Source of the DNA: Kumtagia yinganensis
Lineage (GTDB): Bacteria > Pseudomonadota > Alphaproteobacteria > Rhizobiales > Rhizobiaceae
DNA length: 64,000 nt
Direction: 5' to 3'
Assembly (NCBI RefSeq): GCF_040081985.1
Contig: NZ_JBEBMH010000008.1
Coordinates: 124,001-188,000, forward strand
The translations under genes were made by a program, and so were the position numbers. The notes beneath the pieces were generated by a model, which was not told where the DNA came from, made no database searches, and saw only the letters and a list, made by a program, of their open reading frames with translations. Shown here in pieces: positions 8,914 through 17,386 of the stretch (positions are counted from its first letter, which is position 1; the number at the start of each line of letters is the position of its first letter).

Positions 8914-10173
8914 ATGAAGCCAGAGCCACGACCCGGGCAGACGCCGCAAGGCAGTGTCACGGGCGTTGTGATCCTGGGCGGCGCGCATGGAACGCTGGCG
9001 CTCGCCCGCAGCCTCGGCGCGAAGGATGTCCCGGTCTGGCTGGTCAGCCAAGACACTCCCCTGCCCGGCTGGTCGCGGCGCGTCCGGCGGAAATTCGACT
9101 GGCCCGGCCCCGGCGACCCGAACGCCATCGGTTTCCTGCTCGACCTCGCGGCGAAGCACGGCCTGACGGGCGCGCTGCTGATCCCCGGCGGCGACGGCGA
9201 GGTGCGGCTCGTCTCGCAGTCGATCGAAGCGTTATCACTCGCCTATAAGATCATGTTGCCGGCCTGGGACCGGCTGAAATGGGTCTGCGAGAAGCCGCTG
9301 CTCTACCGGCGCGCCGCGGAATTGTCGCTCGATTTTCCGCCGACCTACAGGTTCGGTTCGATCGATGAGGCGGAGCGCGCGGCGATCCGCTTTCCGGTGG
9401 TTCTGAAACCCAATATGGGCGGCGGCGACAGCGAACTGGCGCGTGCCAAGGTGATCCGGGCGGACGACCGCGCCTCTTTCGACCCGGTCTTGCAGCGCGC
9501 CGCCAGCGAAATAGGCGTTGATAATGTTGTGGTCCAGGAACTCATACCGGGCGGCGGCGAAGGCCAGTTCTCCTATTCCGCGCTGTGGCACGACGGCAAA
9601 CCGGTAGCAGAATTCACGGCACGGCGCGGCCGGCAGTATCCTGTCGATTTCGGCTATACCAGCACCTTCGTGGAGGTCGTGAACCGGCCGGATGCGGTTG
9701 ACGCGGCGCGCCGGCTGCTCGTCTCGATCCGGTATGAAGGCCTGGTCGAGATCGAGTTCAAACGCGACCAGCGCGACGGCGTCCTGCGGCTGCTCGACGT
9801 CAACCCTCGGCCATGGTCGTGGTTCGGGCTCGCTTCAGCGGCCGGAATCGACCTTGGAGCAATGGTCTGGGAGATTGCCAACGGCCGCGATGCTGGCCGG
9901 CAGACGATGCCCCGATCCGGAACGTCCTGGATGTACCTTGTCCGCGACATGGTATCGGCAGCCATCCTCATCTCGCGCGGCAGACTCGGTGTCGGCGAAT
10001 ATCTGCGATCCTTCATCACCGTGCGGGCCTGGGCCACCTTCGCGCTCAGCGACCCGCTTCCGGGTCTGCTCGACATTCCGGTGACCGCCTGGCGGGTGCT
10101 GACGCGGCGCGTCCTTCGGCTTTCCGCTCACGAACAAAGCGGACAGGCCGGCAGCAACCTGCGCAACCAATGA
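8914..10173 (+). CDS. ATP-grasp domain protein (carboxylate-amine ligase-like)
   Basis: A 419-residue soluble protein with an N-terminal pre-ATP-grasp Rossmann-like part (VVILGGAHGTLALARSLGAK) and an ATP-grasp core. FPVVLKPNMGGGDSELARAK supplies the nucleotide-binding lysine and glycine loop. VEIEFKRDQRDG followed by LLDVNPRPWSWFG supplies the Mg-ATP ligands Glu and Asn. Such enzymes ligate a carboxylate to an amine, thiol or phosphate; the substrate is unknown. A polysaccharide deacetylase gene starts 13 nt downstream, suggesting a surface-polysaccharide role. The C-terminal tail (after about residue 340) has hydrophobic stretches outside the catalytic fold. Confidence 0.82.
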   Translation: MKPEPRPGQTPQGSVTGVVILGGAHGTLALARSLGAKDVPVWLVSQDTPLPGWSRRVRRKFDWPGPGDPNAIGFLLDLAAKHGLTGALLIPGGDGEVRLVSQSIEALSLAYKIMLPAWDRLKWVCEKPLLYRRAAELSLDFPPTYRFGSIDEAERAAIRFPVVLKPNMGGGDSELARAKVIRADDRASFDPVLQRAASEIGVDNVVVQELIPGGGEGQFSYSALWHDGKPVAEFTARRGRQYPVDFGYTSTFVEVVNRPDAVDAARRLLVSIRYEGLVEIEFKRDQRDGVLRLLDVNPRPWSWFGLASAAGIDLGAMVWEIANGRDAGRQTMPRSGTSWMYLVRDMVSAAILISRGRLGVGEYLRSFITVRAWATFALSDPLPGLLDIPVTAWRVLTRRVLRLSAHEQSGQAGSNLRNQ

Positions 10174-10186
10174 GTTTCCGGTTGCC

Positions 10187-11215
10187 ATGAAAGCCGCCCT
10201 CAAGCACGCCATCATCCGCACCGGCCTCGAAGCCATCGCTGCCTCGCGTGCCGGGTCGCTCTGGCCGCAGGCGGGCGGGCGCGGCGTGATCTTCACGCTG
10301 CATCACGTCCGGCCCGAAAGCGCCGAGAGCTTCGTGCCGAACGCGCTGCTGTCGGTCACCCCGGAATTCCTCGACCAGGCCATAGCCGCGTCCAAGGAAA
10401 GCGGCCTGGTGCCTGTCGCGCTGGAGGATCTGCCGCACCTGCTCGCTGATCCGGACGACAAGCGCCGTTTCGTCGCCTTCACGCTGGACGACGGCTATCG
10501 GAACAACGCCGAATTCGCCGCGCCGGTGTTCCGCAAGCACAAGGTGCCTTACACGATCTTCATCACCGAAGGTTTCGTCGAACGTACACGGTCGCTGTGG
10601 TGGGAGGTCGCGGAGGCGCTGCTGCGAAGAGCATCTTCCATTCGCCTGGATACCGGCACGGGCTCGGAAGAACTGCCGCTTGCGACGCCGGGGCAGAAAA
10701 ACGCTGCCTTCGAACGCCTATCCCGCCTCATCCAGTCCATCGAGGAAGACACCGCGGTCGCGCAGATCGAACGGCTTGCCTCAGCGCATGGCATCGATCC
10801 GCTCGGCGTCACGGACCGATTGATCATGAGCAACGACGAGTTGCGGCGGTTGGCCGCCGATCCGCTGGCGCGCTTCGGCGCCCATACGCTCACCCACGTC
10901 AACCTGCGGCGCGTGGACGATGCGCGGCTGCGTTCGGAGCTTACGGGTTCGATCGATGCCGTTGAAAATAATGTGGGTTACCGGCCGAACGCCTTCGCCT
11001 ATCCCTACGGCTATCCGAGCGCGGTCGGCGACCGCGAGATCAAGGCAGCGGCTGAAGCCGGTTTATCGATTGCGGTCACCACGCAGCCCGGGGTCCTCGC
11101 CCCATCCAACCTGGACCGACCGACCGCATTCCACCGCGTTTCGCTGAACGGGCTCTTTCAGAAGAAGCGCTACGTCAAGGCGTTGATCTCGGGCATCCCT
11201 TTCAGGCTGATGTAG
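10187..11215 (+). CDS. Polysaccharide deacetylase (NodB-homology domain)
   Basis: A 342-residue carbohydrate esterase 4 family protein. Motif 1, FVAFTLDDGYRNN, contains the metal-binding and catalytic Asp pair. Motif 2, HTLTHVNL, is the HxxxH metal site. AYPYGYPSAVGDREIKAAAE is the later conserved active-site segment. There is no clear signal peptide, so it is probably cytoplasmic and acts on a precursor or nucleotide-linked glycan. It is co-directional with the ATP-grasp gene 13 nt upstream. Whether it removes N-acetyl or O-acetyl groups cannot be seen. Confidence 0.88.
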   Translation: MKAALKHAIIRTGLEAIAASRAGSLWPQAGGRGVIFTLHHVRPESAESFVPNALLSVTPEFLDQAIAASKESGLVPVALEDLPHLLADPDDKRRFVAFTLDDGYRNNAEFAAPVFRKHKVPYTIFITEGFVERTRSLWWEVAEALLRRASSIRLDTGTGSEELPLATPGQKNAAFERLSRLIQSIEEDTAVAQIERLASAHGIDPLGVTDRLIMSNDELRRLAADPLARFGAHTLTHVNLRRVDDARLRSELTGSIDAVENNVGYRPNAFAYPYGYPSAVGDREIKAAAEAGLSIAVTTQPGVLAPSNLDRPTAFHRVSLNGLFQKKRYVKALISGIPFRLM

Positions 11216-11255
11216 CCGCTTCGCTCCATCGGCAGCCTCCGGCTCGTACCACCCA

Positions 11256-12110
11256 TCACGCAGCAGGCCTGTCCTCGCCGCCGTCAGGCCGATAGCGGAA
11301 AACCGCGTAGTCGATCCTGCGCACTGCATCCAGAAAGCCCGGCATGGGCGGAGTCGGCAATTGTTCGAAGGCGTTGCTGGCGAGGATCGCAGGCTTTGCC
11401 CAGTCGATCGCCGCATGGCTCGAACTGCCGTAGACGACGTGACAGGCTCGGCCATTCTCCCGCAACGACGCCACCAGATTGCTGATTACGATGTCGAAGA
11501 CCCGCTTCGAGAACGGATTGTAGAAGTAGACGACCAGCGGCGTCGGCGGAAATTTGTAAGCCGCCGCGTCCGCCTCGACAACTTCAATGTCGCGGCATTT
11601 CTGCCCGGGGTCATGGAACGCCGTGATATTCCGCTTGGCGATCTCGACCAGTTCATGCGCGAACTCGACGCCAACGATCTTGGCGAAAGGATAACGCGAG
11701 GCAAGCAGCAGGGTGCGCGACTTACCGGCGCCGATGTCGATGAAGGTCCGGTCCCCGAGGTCCGCCGCCAGGCTGCGCATGATGAAATCGAACGTCCTCG
11801 GCGACGTGCAGAGGCATTCGTTGCCCTGATCGCGGTTCGTACCGACAACATTCAAACCGGCAAGCTGGATCGAACCCGCCGTGTCGACGCCGTGATCGCG
11901 GTCCCAATTGCGGGCAAGACGATCGGCCACCAGATGCCTTACATTGCGCGTGACGAAGCCGGCGCTGGCGGCCAGCCCGTGGCGGCGCACCAGCCGGAAC
12001 GGCTCCAGCGGTCCACGCTCGCGCAGGATGCCGATCGCGCGGGCCAGCCGGCCGGCTGAACGATCCTGAACGCCGTCGCGGTCGAGGCGTCCGGTGTCGA
12101 GTTCTGGCAT
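11256..12110 (-). CDS. Class I SAM-dependent methyltransferase
   Basis: A 284-residue protein with a Rossmann-type methyltransferase domain in its C-terminal half. FIDIGAGKSRTLLLASRYPF is motif I and KIVGVEFAHELVEIAKRNI is motif II with the ribose-binding acid. VVYFYNPFSKRVFDIV occupies the motif IV position. The first about 90 residues have no recognised domain. The ATG at 12110 was chosen over upstream starts because CGGAGCGGATT gives a ribosome-binding site. It converges on the ATP-grasp/deacetylase pair; the target is unknown. Confidence 0.8.
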   Translation of the reverse strand: MPELDTGRLDRDGVQDRSAGRLARAIGILRERGPLEPFRLVRRHGLAASAGFVTRNVRHLVADRLARNWDRDHGVDTAGSIQLAGLNVVGTNRDQGNECLCTSPRTFDFIMRSLAADLGDRTFIDIGAGKSRTLLLASRYPFAKIVGVEFAHELVEIAKRNITAFHDPGQKCRDIEVVEADAAAYKFPPTPLVVYFYNPFSKRVFDIVISNLVASLRENGRACHVVYGSSSHAAIDWAKPAILASNAFEQLPTPPMPGFLDAVRRIDYAVFRYRPDGGEDRPAA

Positions 12111-12302
12111 AATCCGCTCCGCGTGTTGCTCGACGCAAGGGGAAAGAACGCCCACTTCGCCATGACACTTGTCGTGAGTTTCATGGCAGACTGCAATTGT
12201 GAAGCTGCACAATTCGTAAACGAGCGAGGACGAATGCAAGGCAAGGTCCGATCTCACAAAATGTTGTAGCCAAGCCGGAAAAGAGCAGTCGCGTGTTCAC
12301 TT

Positions 12303-12342
12303 GAATAAATTGAACGTTCGTTTTATTATTTCCACTAGGAGG
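12303..12342 (+). promoter_or_regulatory. Promoter/operator region and strong ribosome-binding site of the TetR-ivd operon
   Basis: An AT-rich stretch contains the 8-bp palindrome GAACGTTC (12312-12319) inside TGAACGTTCGTTTTATTATT. A perfect AGGAGG (12337-12342) lies 5 nt before the TTG start. The palindrome could be an autoregulatory TetR site; this is inferred from position only. Confidence 0.45.
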
Positions 12343-12347
12343 CTCCC

Positions 12348-13004
12348 TTGGCGCGAACCATCGGATCAGACGGGGAAAAGACAGAAGCGGCGATCCGCGA
12401 GGCGGCCGTCAGCCTGATCGCGCGCTACGGCTATGAGGCCGTCTCCATGCGCCAGCTCGCCGCCGAGGTGGGCGTACAGGCCGCGGCGCTCTATCGCTAT
12501 TTTCCGACGAAGGAAGACCTGCTGTTCACGCTGATGCGCGAGCATATGGAAGGGCTGATCGCTAGTTGGGAGAACGCCCGCCCCGACGACGGTGGTGCGG
12601 CAGACGAACTTTCGGCCTTCGTTGCCAACCATATCGGTTTCCACGTCACGCGCCGGCATTCAACCCATGTCTCCAACATGGAGCTTCGCAGCCTTTCGCA
12701 CGAAAACCTAACATACATCCTCAAGCTGCGTGCAGGGTATGAAAAGGACCTGCGCCGCATCCTGCGCGACGGGGCGGAAGACGGCTCCTTCCGCATCGGC
12801 GACGCTGCGCTGACGGCGATGGCGATCATCCAGATGATCACCGGCGTCATCGTCTGGTTCCGGCCGGACGAGCGACTTTCGGTCGAAGAAGTGACCAGAA
12901 ACTATCTTACCATGACCATGCGCCTGGTCGGCGCCAGCGAGACCGTCGAGGGAGGCAGGAGGAAAGAATATGTACACGCAAACGCTGAATTTCGCGCTGG
13001 GTGA
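12348..13004 (+). CDS. TetR-family regulator of the adjacent acyl-CoA dehydrogenase gene
   Basis: A 218-residue repressor translated from a TTG codon behind a perfect AGGAGG. The helix-turn-helix spans residues about 12-58 (SLIARYGYEAVSMRQLAAEV, then AAALYRYFPTKEDLL); the rest is the ligand and dimer domain. Its last 35 nt overlap the isovaleryl-CoA dehydrogenase gene in another frame, so the two are cotranscribed. Acyl-CoA-responsive TetR repressors commonly control such leucine or fatty-acid catabolic genes, so an isovaleryl- or acyl-CoA ligand is a reasonable inference. Confidence 0.87.
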   Translation: MARTIGSDGEKTEAAIREAAVSLIARYGYEAVSMRQLAAEVGVQAAALYRYFPTKEDLLFTLMREHMEGLIASWENARPDDGGAADELSAFVANHIGFHVTRRHSTHVSNMELRSLSHENLTYILKLRAGYEKDLRRILRDGAEDGSFRIGDAALTAMAIIQMITGVIVWFRPDERLSVEEVTRNYLTMTMRLVGASETVEGGRRKEYVHANAEFRAG

Positions 13005-14133
13005 GGATGTCGACGCGTTGCGCGACCTCGTGCGCCGCTTCGCGCAGGACAAGATTGCGCCGCTGGCCGGCGAGATCGACCGGACCAACGATTTCCCGAT
13101 GGACCTCTGGCCCACGTTCGGCGAGCTCGGCCTGCTCGGCGTCACCGCCGACCCGGATTTCGGCGGCTCCGGCATGACCTATCTCGCCCATGTCGTCGCC
13201 ATGGAGGAGATTTCGCGCGCCTCCGCCTCGGTCGGCCTCTCCTACGGCGCGCATTCCAACCTCTGCATCAACCAGCTCAACCGCTGGGGCACGCCCGAGC
13301 AGAAGGCAAAATACCTGCCAGGCCTATGCGCCGGGACGACGGTCGGTGCCCTCGCGATGTCGGAGACGGGCGCCGGCTCGGACGTTGTGTCGATGAAGCT
13401 GCGCGCCGACAAGCACAACGACCGCTACGTGCTCAACGGCAACAAGATGTGGATCACCAACGGGCCAGATGCCGGAACGCTGCTGGTCTACGCCAAGACT
13501 GAGCCAACCATGGGCTCGCGCGGCATAACCGCCTTCATCATTGAGCGCGGCATGAGGGGCTTTTCGGTCGCCCAGAAGCTGGACAAGCTCGGCATGCGCG
13601 GCTCTAATACCGGCGAACTGGTGTTCCAGGACGTCGACGTGCCGTTCGAGAATGTCGTTCACCAGCATGGCCGCGGCGTCGAGGTTCTAATGTCCGGCCT
13701 GGACTACGAGCGCGTTGTGCTGGCCGGCGGGCCGCTCGGCATCATGGCCGCCTGCCTCGACGTGGTCATGCCCTATGTGCGCGACCGCCGCCAGTTCGGC
13801 CAGGCGATCGGCGATTTCCAGTTGGTGCAGGGCAAGCTCGCCGATATGTATGCGACGCTGAATGCCTGCCGCGCCTATGTCTATGCGGTCGCCGCCGCCT
13901 GCGACCGCAAAGAGACAACGCGCAAAGACGCCGCCGGCTGCATTTTGTACGCCTCCGAACACGCCACGCGCATGGCGCTCGACGCCATCCAGTTGCTCGG
14001 CGGCAACGGCTACATGAACGAATTCCCCGCCGGCCGCCTCCTGCGCGACGCAAAGCTGTATGAGATCGGGGCCGGTACCAGCGAGATCCGGCGCTGGCTG
14101 ATCGGGCGGGAGATGATGGCGGAGGAAGGCTGA
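12970..14133 (+). CDS. ivd: Isovaleryl-CoA dehydrogenase
   Basis: A 387-residue FAD-dependent acyl-CoA dehydrogenase that oxidises isovaleryl-CoA to 3-methylcrotonyl-CoA in leucine breakdown. MSETGAGSDVVSMKL and YVLNGNKMWITNGPDAGTL bind flavin and substrate. GLDYERVVLAGGPLGIM carries Glu247 at the helix-G position where isovaleryl-CoA dehydrogenases place their catalytic base, unlike most acyl-CoA dehydrogenases. IQLLGGNGYMNEFPAGRLLRD closes the fold. The next leucine-pathway gene, mccB, is 1.5 kb downstream, separated by an opposite-strand PcfJ-like gene. Confidence 0.93.
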   Translation: MYTQTLNFALGEDVDALRDLVRRFAQDKIAPLAGEIDRTNDFPMDLWPTFGELGLLGVTADPDFGGSGMTYLAHVVAMEEISRASASVGLSYGAHSNLCINQLNRWGTPEQKAKYLPGLCAGTTVGALAMSETGAGSDVVSMKLRADKHNDRYVLNGNKMWITNGPDAGTLLVYAKTEPTMGSRGITAFIIERGMRGFSVAQKLDKLGMRGSNTGELVFQDVDVPFENVVHQHGRGVEVLMSGLDYERVVLAGGPLGIMAACLDVVMPYVRDRRQFGQAIGDFQLVQGKLADMYATLNACRAYVYAVAAACDRKETTRKDAAGCILYASEHATRMALDAIQLLGGNGYMNEFPAGRLLRDAKLYEIGAGTSEIRRWLIGREMMAEEG

Positions 14134-14143
14134 TCATGGCTCT

Positions 14144-14173
14144 CCCGCGCGCCAAAAATCTTCGGCGCGCGGG
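14144..14173. terminator. Bidirectional hairpin between ivd and the PcfJ-like gene
   Basis: CCCGCGCGCC and GGCGCGCGGG form a 10-bp perfect stem around AAAAATCTTC between two converging genes. It has no long T-run, but the position fits a shared terminator. Confidence 0.6.
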
Positions 14174-14178
14174 ATCAT

Positions 14179-15336
14179 TCACGGTAGCAACACCCCGCGC
14201 GACTTGGCCCATCGCGTGAGGATTTTCAGCTCGTCCGGGCGGGCGAGCCGGTTCCGGAAGCCGCGCACCTGAACAGCCCGATTTCGCGGGTCGAGTTCGA
14301 TGGTGAGCAGACGTTCGACCTTACCGAGGGCGCACCGCCGCAGCACCCAGATCGAGGCGTTGCCGGCGATGCACTTGGACGCATAGGACGACACGCAGTG
14401 ATGCATCGCCCGGCTTTCCGCCACGAGATCCTCGGCGTGCTTCAACTGCCGCACGACGAACCGTTCGTTTCGGCACGCCGCCTCCTTCTCGGAGGGCTGC
14501 CACTCCCAGTCGGCGAGCTGCGACCCCGGCCAGACCTCGCCCTGAGAGGCCGGCCCGCCAGCCCGCGCGATCCGTCCAGCGGCGCGGCGGCGCGTCGCCT
14601 CGATCCGCTCGATGGCGGCGATGTCGCGATGCCACTGCTCCATCAGCCGCCGCATCGACACCAGCGTGCGGCCCTTCAGGCTGTAGGCGCGGTTCCGCCG
14701 ATAGGCGTCGGCGAGGTAGTCGCTGAGATCGTCGATCTCCTCGATGCTTACCGGGTTCGCGCAGAAAAACCGCGCCACTTCCCGCCAGAAGCCAAATTCC
14801 GAACGTGGCCTACGCCCCACCTTCGACCTGGCGACGCGCAGCGCGATGCCGGGATCGTCGGTGTAGGTGCGGGCGATCGCCTGCCACAACGCCTCGTCGA
14901 AGCTGAGGTCACCGGGCGAATTGAGGAACCAGTGGACTTCCCTACGCGAAAGCCACTCGCCCGCCCCCGCCTTGTAGAGCGAGCCACCGCCGGCGACCGC
15001 GACGTACCAGCGCTTGCGCAGCCGGATCTCGTCATCACGAAGCCCATCGCAATCAAGCCAGACTGCTTCGAGATGTGCCGGAACCACGTATCGCGCAAAC
15101 AGATGCCGCGCCGCCGCCAACCGCAGTCGCGCCGGATCGCGCGTCTTCAGTTGCGGGCGCCAGACCCACGTATCGCGGATGATTTCGCTTTCGAAACCGC
15201 GCTTGGCTTCGCGCAACGCCGTCTCGAAATTCGGAGCCGGCCGCGCGACAGCGCTGACGCGCCGCAGCGTCGCCTCATAGGCTTCAATACGCTGGCGCTC
15301 GGCCTCCTGCCGGCGCCGTATCGTGGAACGGGCCAT
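14179..15336 (-). CDS. PcfJ-like domain protein
   Basis: A 385-residue basic, Arg-rich protein of unknown function. The C-terminal part (residues about 295-385) has the PcfJ signature AMHHCVSSYASKCIAGNASI, then RLLTIELDPRNRAVQVRGFR. PcfJ was named from a conjugative-plasmid gene, and related proteins occur on mobile elements and in chromosomes without a known activity. The N-terminal two thirds is helical and charged with no recognised domain. It lies opposite to and between two leucine-catabolism genes. A 45-codon ORF with a strong ribosome-binding site overlaps its start, suggesting translational coupling. Confidence 0.7.
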   Translation of the reverse strand: MARSTIRRRQEAERQRIEAYEATLRRVSAVARPAPNFETALREAKRGFESEIIRDTWVWRPQLKTRDPARLRLAAARHLFARYVVPAHLEAVWLDCDGLRDDEIRLRKRWYVAVAGGGSLYKAGAGEWLSRREVHWFLNSPGDLSFDEALWQAIARTYTDDPGIALRVARSKVGRRPRSEFGFWREVARFFCANPVSIEEIDDLSDYLADAYRRNRAYSLKGRTLVSMRRLMEQWHRDIAAIERIEATRRRAAGRIARAGGPASQGEVWPGSQLADWEWQPSEKEAACRNERFVVRQLKHAEDLVAESRAMHHCVSSYASKCIAGNASIWVLRRCALGKVERLLTIELDPRNRAVQVRGFRNRLARPDELKILTRWAKSRGVLLP

Positions 15337-15421
15337 TGTCGTTCAACCCCGGAAGAATGCAGCCAGCCGAACGCAATTCGAGCGTCGGCACGGAACGTGT
15401 CGATCTCGGATGGCGAGGCAT
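15284..15421 (-). CDS. Small leader ORF overlapping the PcfJ-like gene
   Basis: A 45-residue ORF beginning MPRHPRSTRSVPTLELRSAG, preceded by AAAGGAG six nt before the ATG, a better ribosome-binding site than that of the PcfJ-like gene. It overlaps the first 53 nt of that gene in another frame, so ribosomes translating it could deliver the downstream start. The product, with a single Cys in its middle, resembles nothing I recognise. It may be a coupling leader rather than a functional peptide. Confidence 0.45.
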   Translation of the reverse strand: MPRHPRSTRSVPTLELRSAGCILPGLNDNGPFHDTAPAGGRAPAY

Positions 15422-15606
15422 GACGGTCTCCTTTCCGTTTGAACGGGCGGGCTCTCTAGGCCCGAGTGATTGCCGTTGCAAGCGATTTCTGCCGCTGGGG
15501 AGGACAATGGCCAAACCGTGGCGTCGATGTACCACATGATGGCGCTAGCCGTTTCCTGCTTAGGGCTGCTAAACAGCAAGGAATGCGCAAGGGAGGAAGC
15601 CACCGG

Positions 15607-17214
15607 ATGCCAGCGATAAAATCCCAAATCTCCCCCTCCTCCGACGCCTTTCGCAACAATGCCGAGCGCATGAAAGCGCTGGTCGCCGACATCGCCGCCA
15701 AGGCCGAGACCGTGCAGCGCGGCGGCTCGGAGGAAGCGCGCAAGCGTCACACGTCGCGCGGAAAGCTGTTGCCGCGCGAGCGGCTGGCGCAGTTGCTCGA
15801 TGCCGGCTCGCCCTTTCTGGAGATTGGCCAGTTCGCCGCCTGGGACATGTATGACGACGCCATTTCGGCCGCCGGCATGATCGCTGGCATCGGCCGGGTC
15901 GAGGGCCGCGAGGTCATGGTCGTTGTCAACGACGCCACGGTGAAGGGCGGCACCTATTATCCGCTTACCGTGAAAAAGCACCTGCGCGCCCAGGAGATCG
16001 CACGGGAAAACAATCTGCCCTGCATCTACCTGGTCGATTCGGGCGGCGCCAATTTGCCCAACCAGGACGAGGTGTTTCCCGACCGGGAGCATTTCGGCCG
16101 CATTTTTTTCAACCAGGCGACCATGTCGGCGGCGGGAATCCCGCAGATCGCCTGCGTCATGGGCTCCTGCACGGCGGGCGGCGCCTATGTGCCGGCCATG
16201 TCGGACGAATCCATCATCGTCCGGAACCAGGGCACCATCTTCCTCGGCGGCCCGCCGCTGGTGAAGGCCGCCACCGGCGAGGATGTCTCGGCCGAAGATC
16301 TCGGCGGCGCCGAGGTGCATGCAAGGCTGTCGGGCGTCGCCGACCATCTGGCTCAGGACGACGAACACGCGCTGGCGATCGCTCGCCGCATCGTGAAAAA
16401 CCTCAACCGCACCAAGAGCGTAAGCCTCGCCTTACGCGATCCATCCCCACCGCTTCACGATCCGCACGAACTTTACGGCATTATCCCGGAAGACACGCGA
16501 AAACCCTATGACGTGCGCGAGGTGATCGCCCGCATCGTCGACGGCTCGGAACTTGACGAGTTCAAGCAGAACTACGGCACGACACTGGTCACCGGCTTCG
16601 CCCACATTTTCGGCATGCCGGTCGGCATCCTGGCAAACAATGGCGTACTGTTTTCGGAAAGCGCTGTTAAGGGCGCGCATTTCATCGAACTGTGCTGCCA
16701 GCGAAAGATCCCGCTGGTGTTTTTGCAGAACATCACCGGTTTCATGGTTGGCCGCAAATACGAGGGCGGCGGCATCGCCAAGGACGGCGCGAAACTGGTG
16801 ACGGCTGTCGCCACGGCGCAGGTGCCGAAGGTGACGATGATCATCGGCGGCTCGTTCGGCGCCGGCAATTACGGCATGTGCGGCCGCGCCTATTCGCCCC
16901 GCTTCCTGTGGATGTGGCCCAACGCCCGCATCTCGGTCATGGGCGGCGAACAGGCGGCGACCGTGCTGTCACTGGTCAAGCGCGAGGGGTTTGAGCGCAA
17001 GGGCCAAAACTGGAGCGCCGCCGAAGAAGAAAAATTCCGCGCGCCGATCCTCGAAAAATATGAGCGCGAGGGCCACCCGCTCTATTCATCTGCCCGCCTG
17101 TGGGACGACGGGATCATCGACCCGGCAAGGTCGCGCGAGGTGCTGGCGCTGAGCCTCTCCGCCGCGCTCAACGCGCCGATGGAGGATACGAAGTTCGGCG
17201 TGTTCAGGATGTGA
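15607..17214 (+). CDS. mccB: Methylcrotonoyl-CoA carboxylase, carboxyltransferase (beta) subunit
   Basis: A 535-residue carboxyltransferase that moves CO2 from carboxybiotin to 3-methylcrotonyl-CoA in leucine degradation. The crotonase-like halves are visible: CIYLVDSGGANLPNQDEVFP and GSCTAGGAYVPAMSDESIIV in the N-terminal half, then VFLQNITGFMVGRKYEGGGI and IIGGSFGAGNYGMCGRAYSP in the C-terminal half. GGGAGGAAG upstream sets the ATG at 15607. The biotin carboxylase partner (mccA) is not next door, since unrelated accessory genes follow; it must lie elsewhere if the pathway is complete. Confidence 0.93.
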   Translation: MPAIKSQISPSSDAFRNNAERMKALVADIAAKAETVQRGGSEEARKRHTSRGKLLPRERLAQLLDAGSPFLEIGQFAAWDMYDDAISAAGMIAGIGRVEGREVMVVVNDATVKGGTYYPLTVKKHLRAQEIARENNLPCIYLVDSGGANLPNQDEVFPDREHFGRIFFNQATMSAAGIPQIACVMGSCTAGGAYVPAMSDESIIVRNQGTIFLGGPPLVKAATGEDVSAEDLGGAEVHARLSGVADHLAQDDEHALAIARRIVKNLNRTKSVSLALRDPSPPLHDPHELYGIIPEDTRKPYDVREVIARIVDGSELDEFKQNYGTTLVTGFAHIFGMPVGILANNGVLFSESAVKGAHFIELCCQRKIPLVFLQNITGFMVGRKYEGGGIAKDGAKLVTAVATAQVPKVTMIIGGSFGAGNYGMCGRAYSPRFLWMWPNARISVMGGEQAATVLSLVKREGFERKGQNWSAAEEEKFRAPILEKYEREGHPLYSSARLWDDGIIDPARSREVLALSLSAALNAPMEDTKFGVFRM

Positions 17215-17386
17215 TGGGGGCACCGCGCGCAACGACCGTCTCGGCACAATTGCATAAAATCCAACGCCCCATCTCCACGATTTGTTAAACATCGCGCCAC
17301 TTCGGTGGGGACGGACGCGCAAAGCCATTCGTTGGTAGTCGGGAGACGGTTCAGGCTCAATGGGTACAACCCACGGGAGAACCGAC

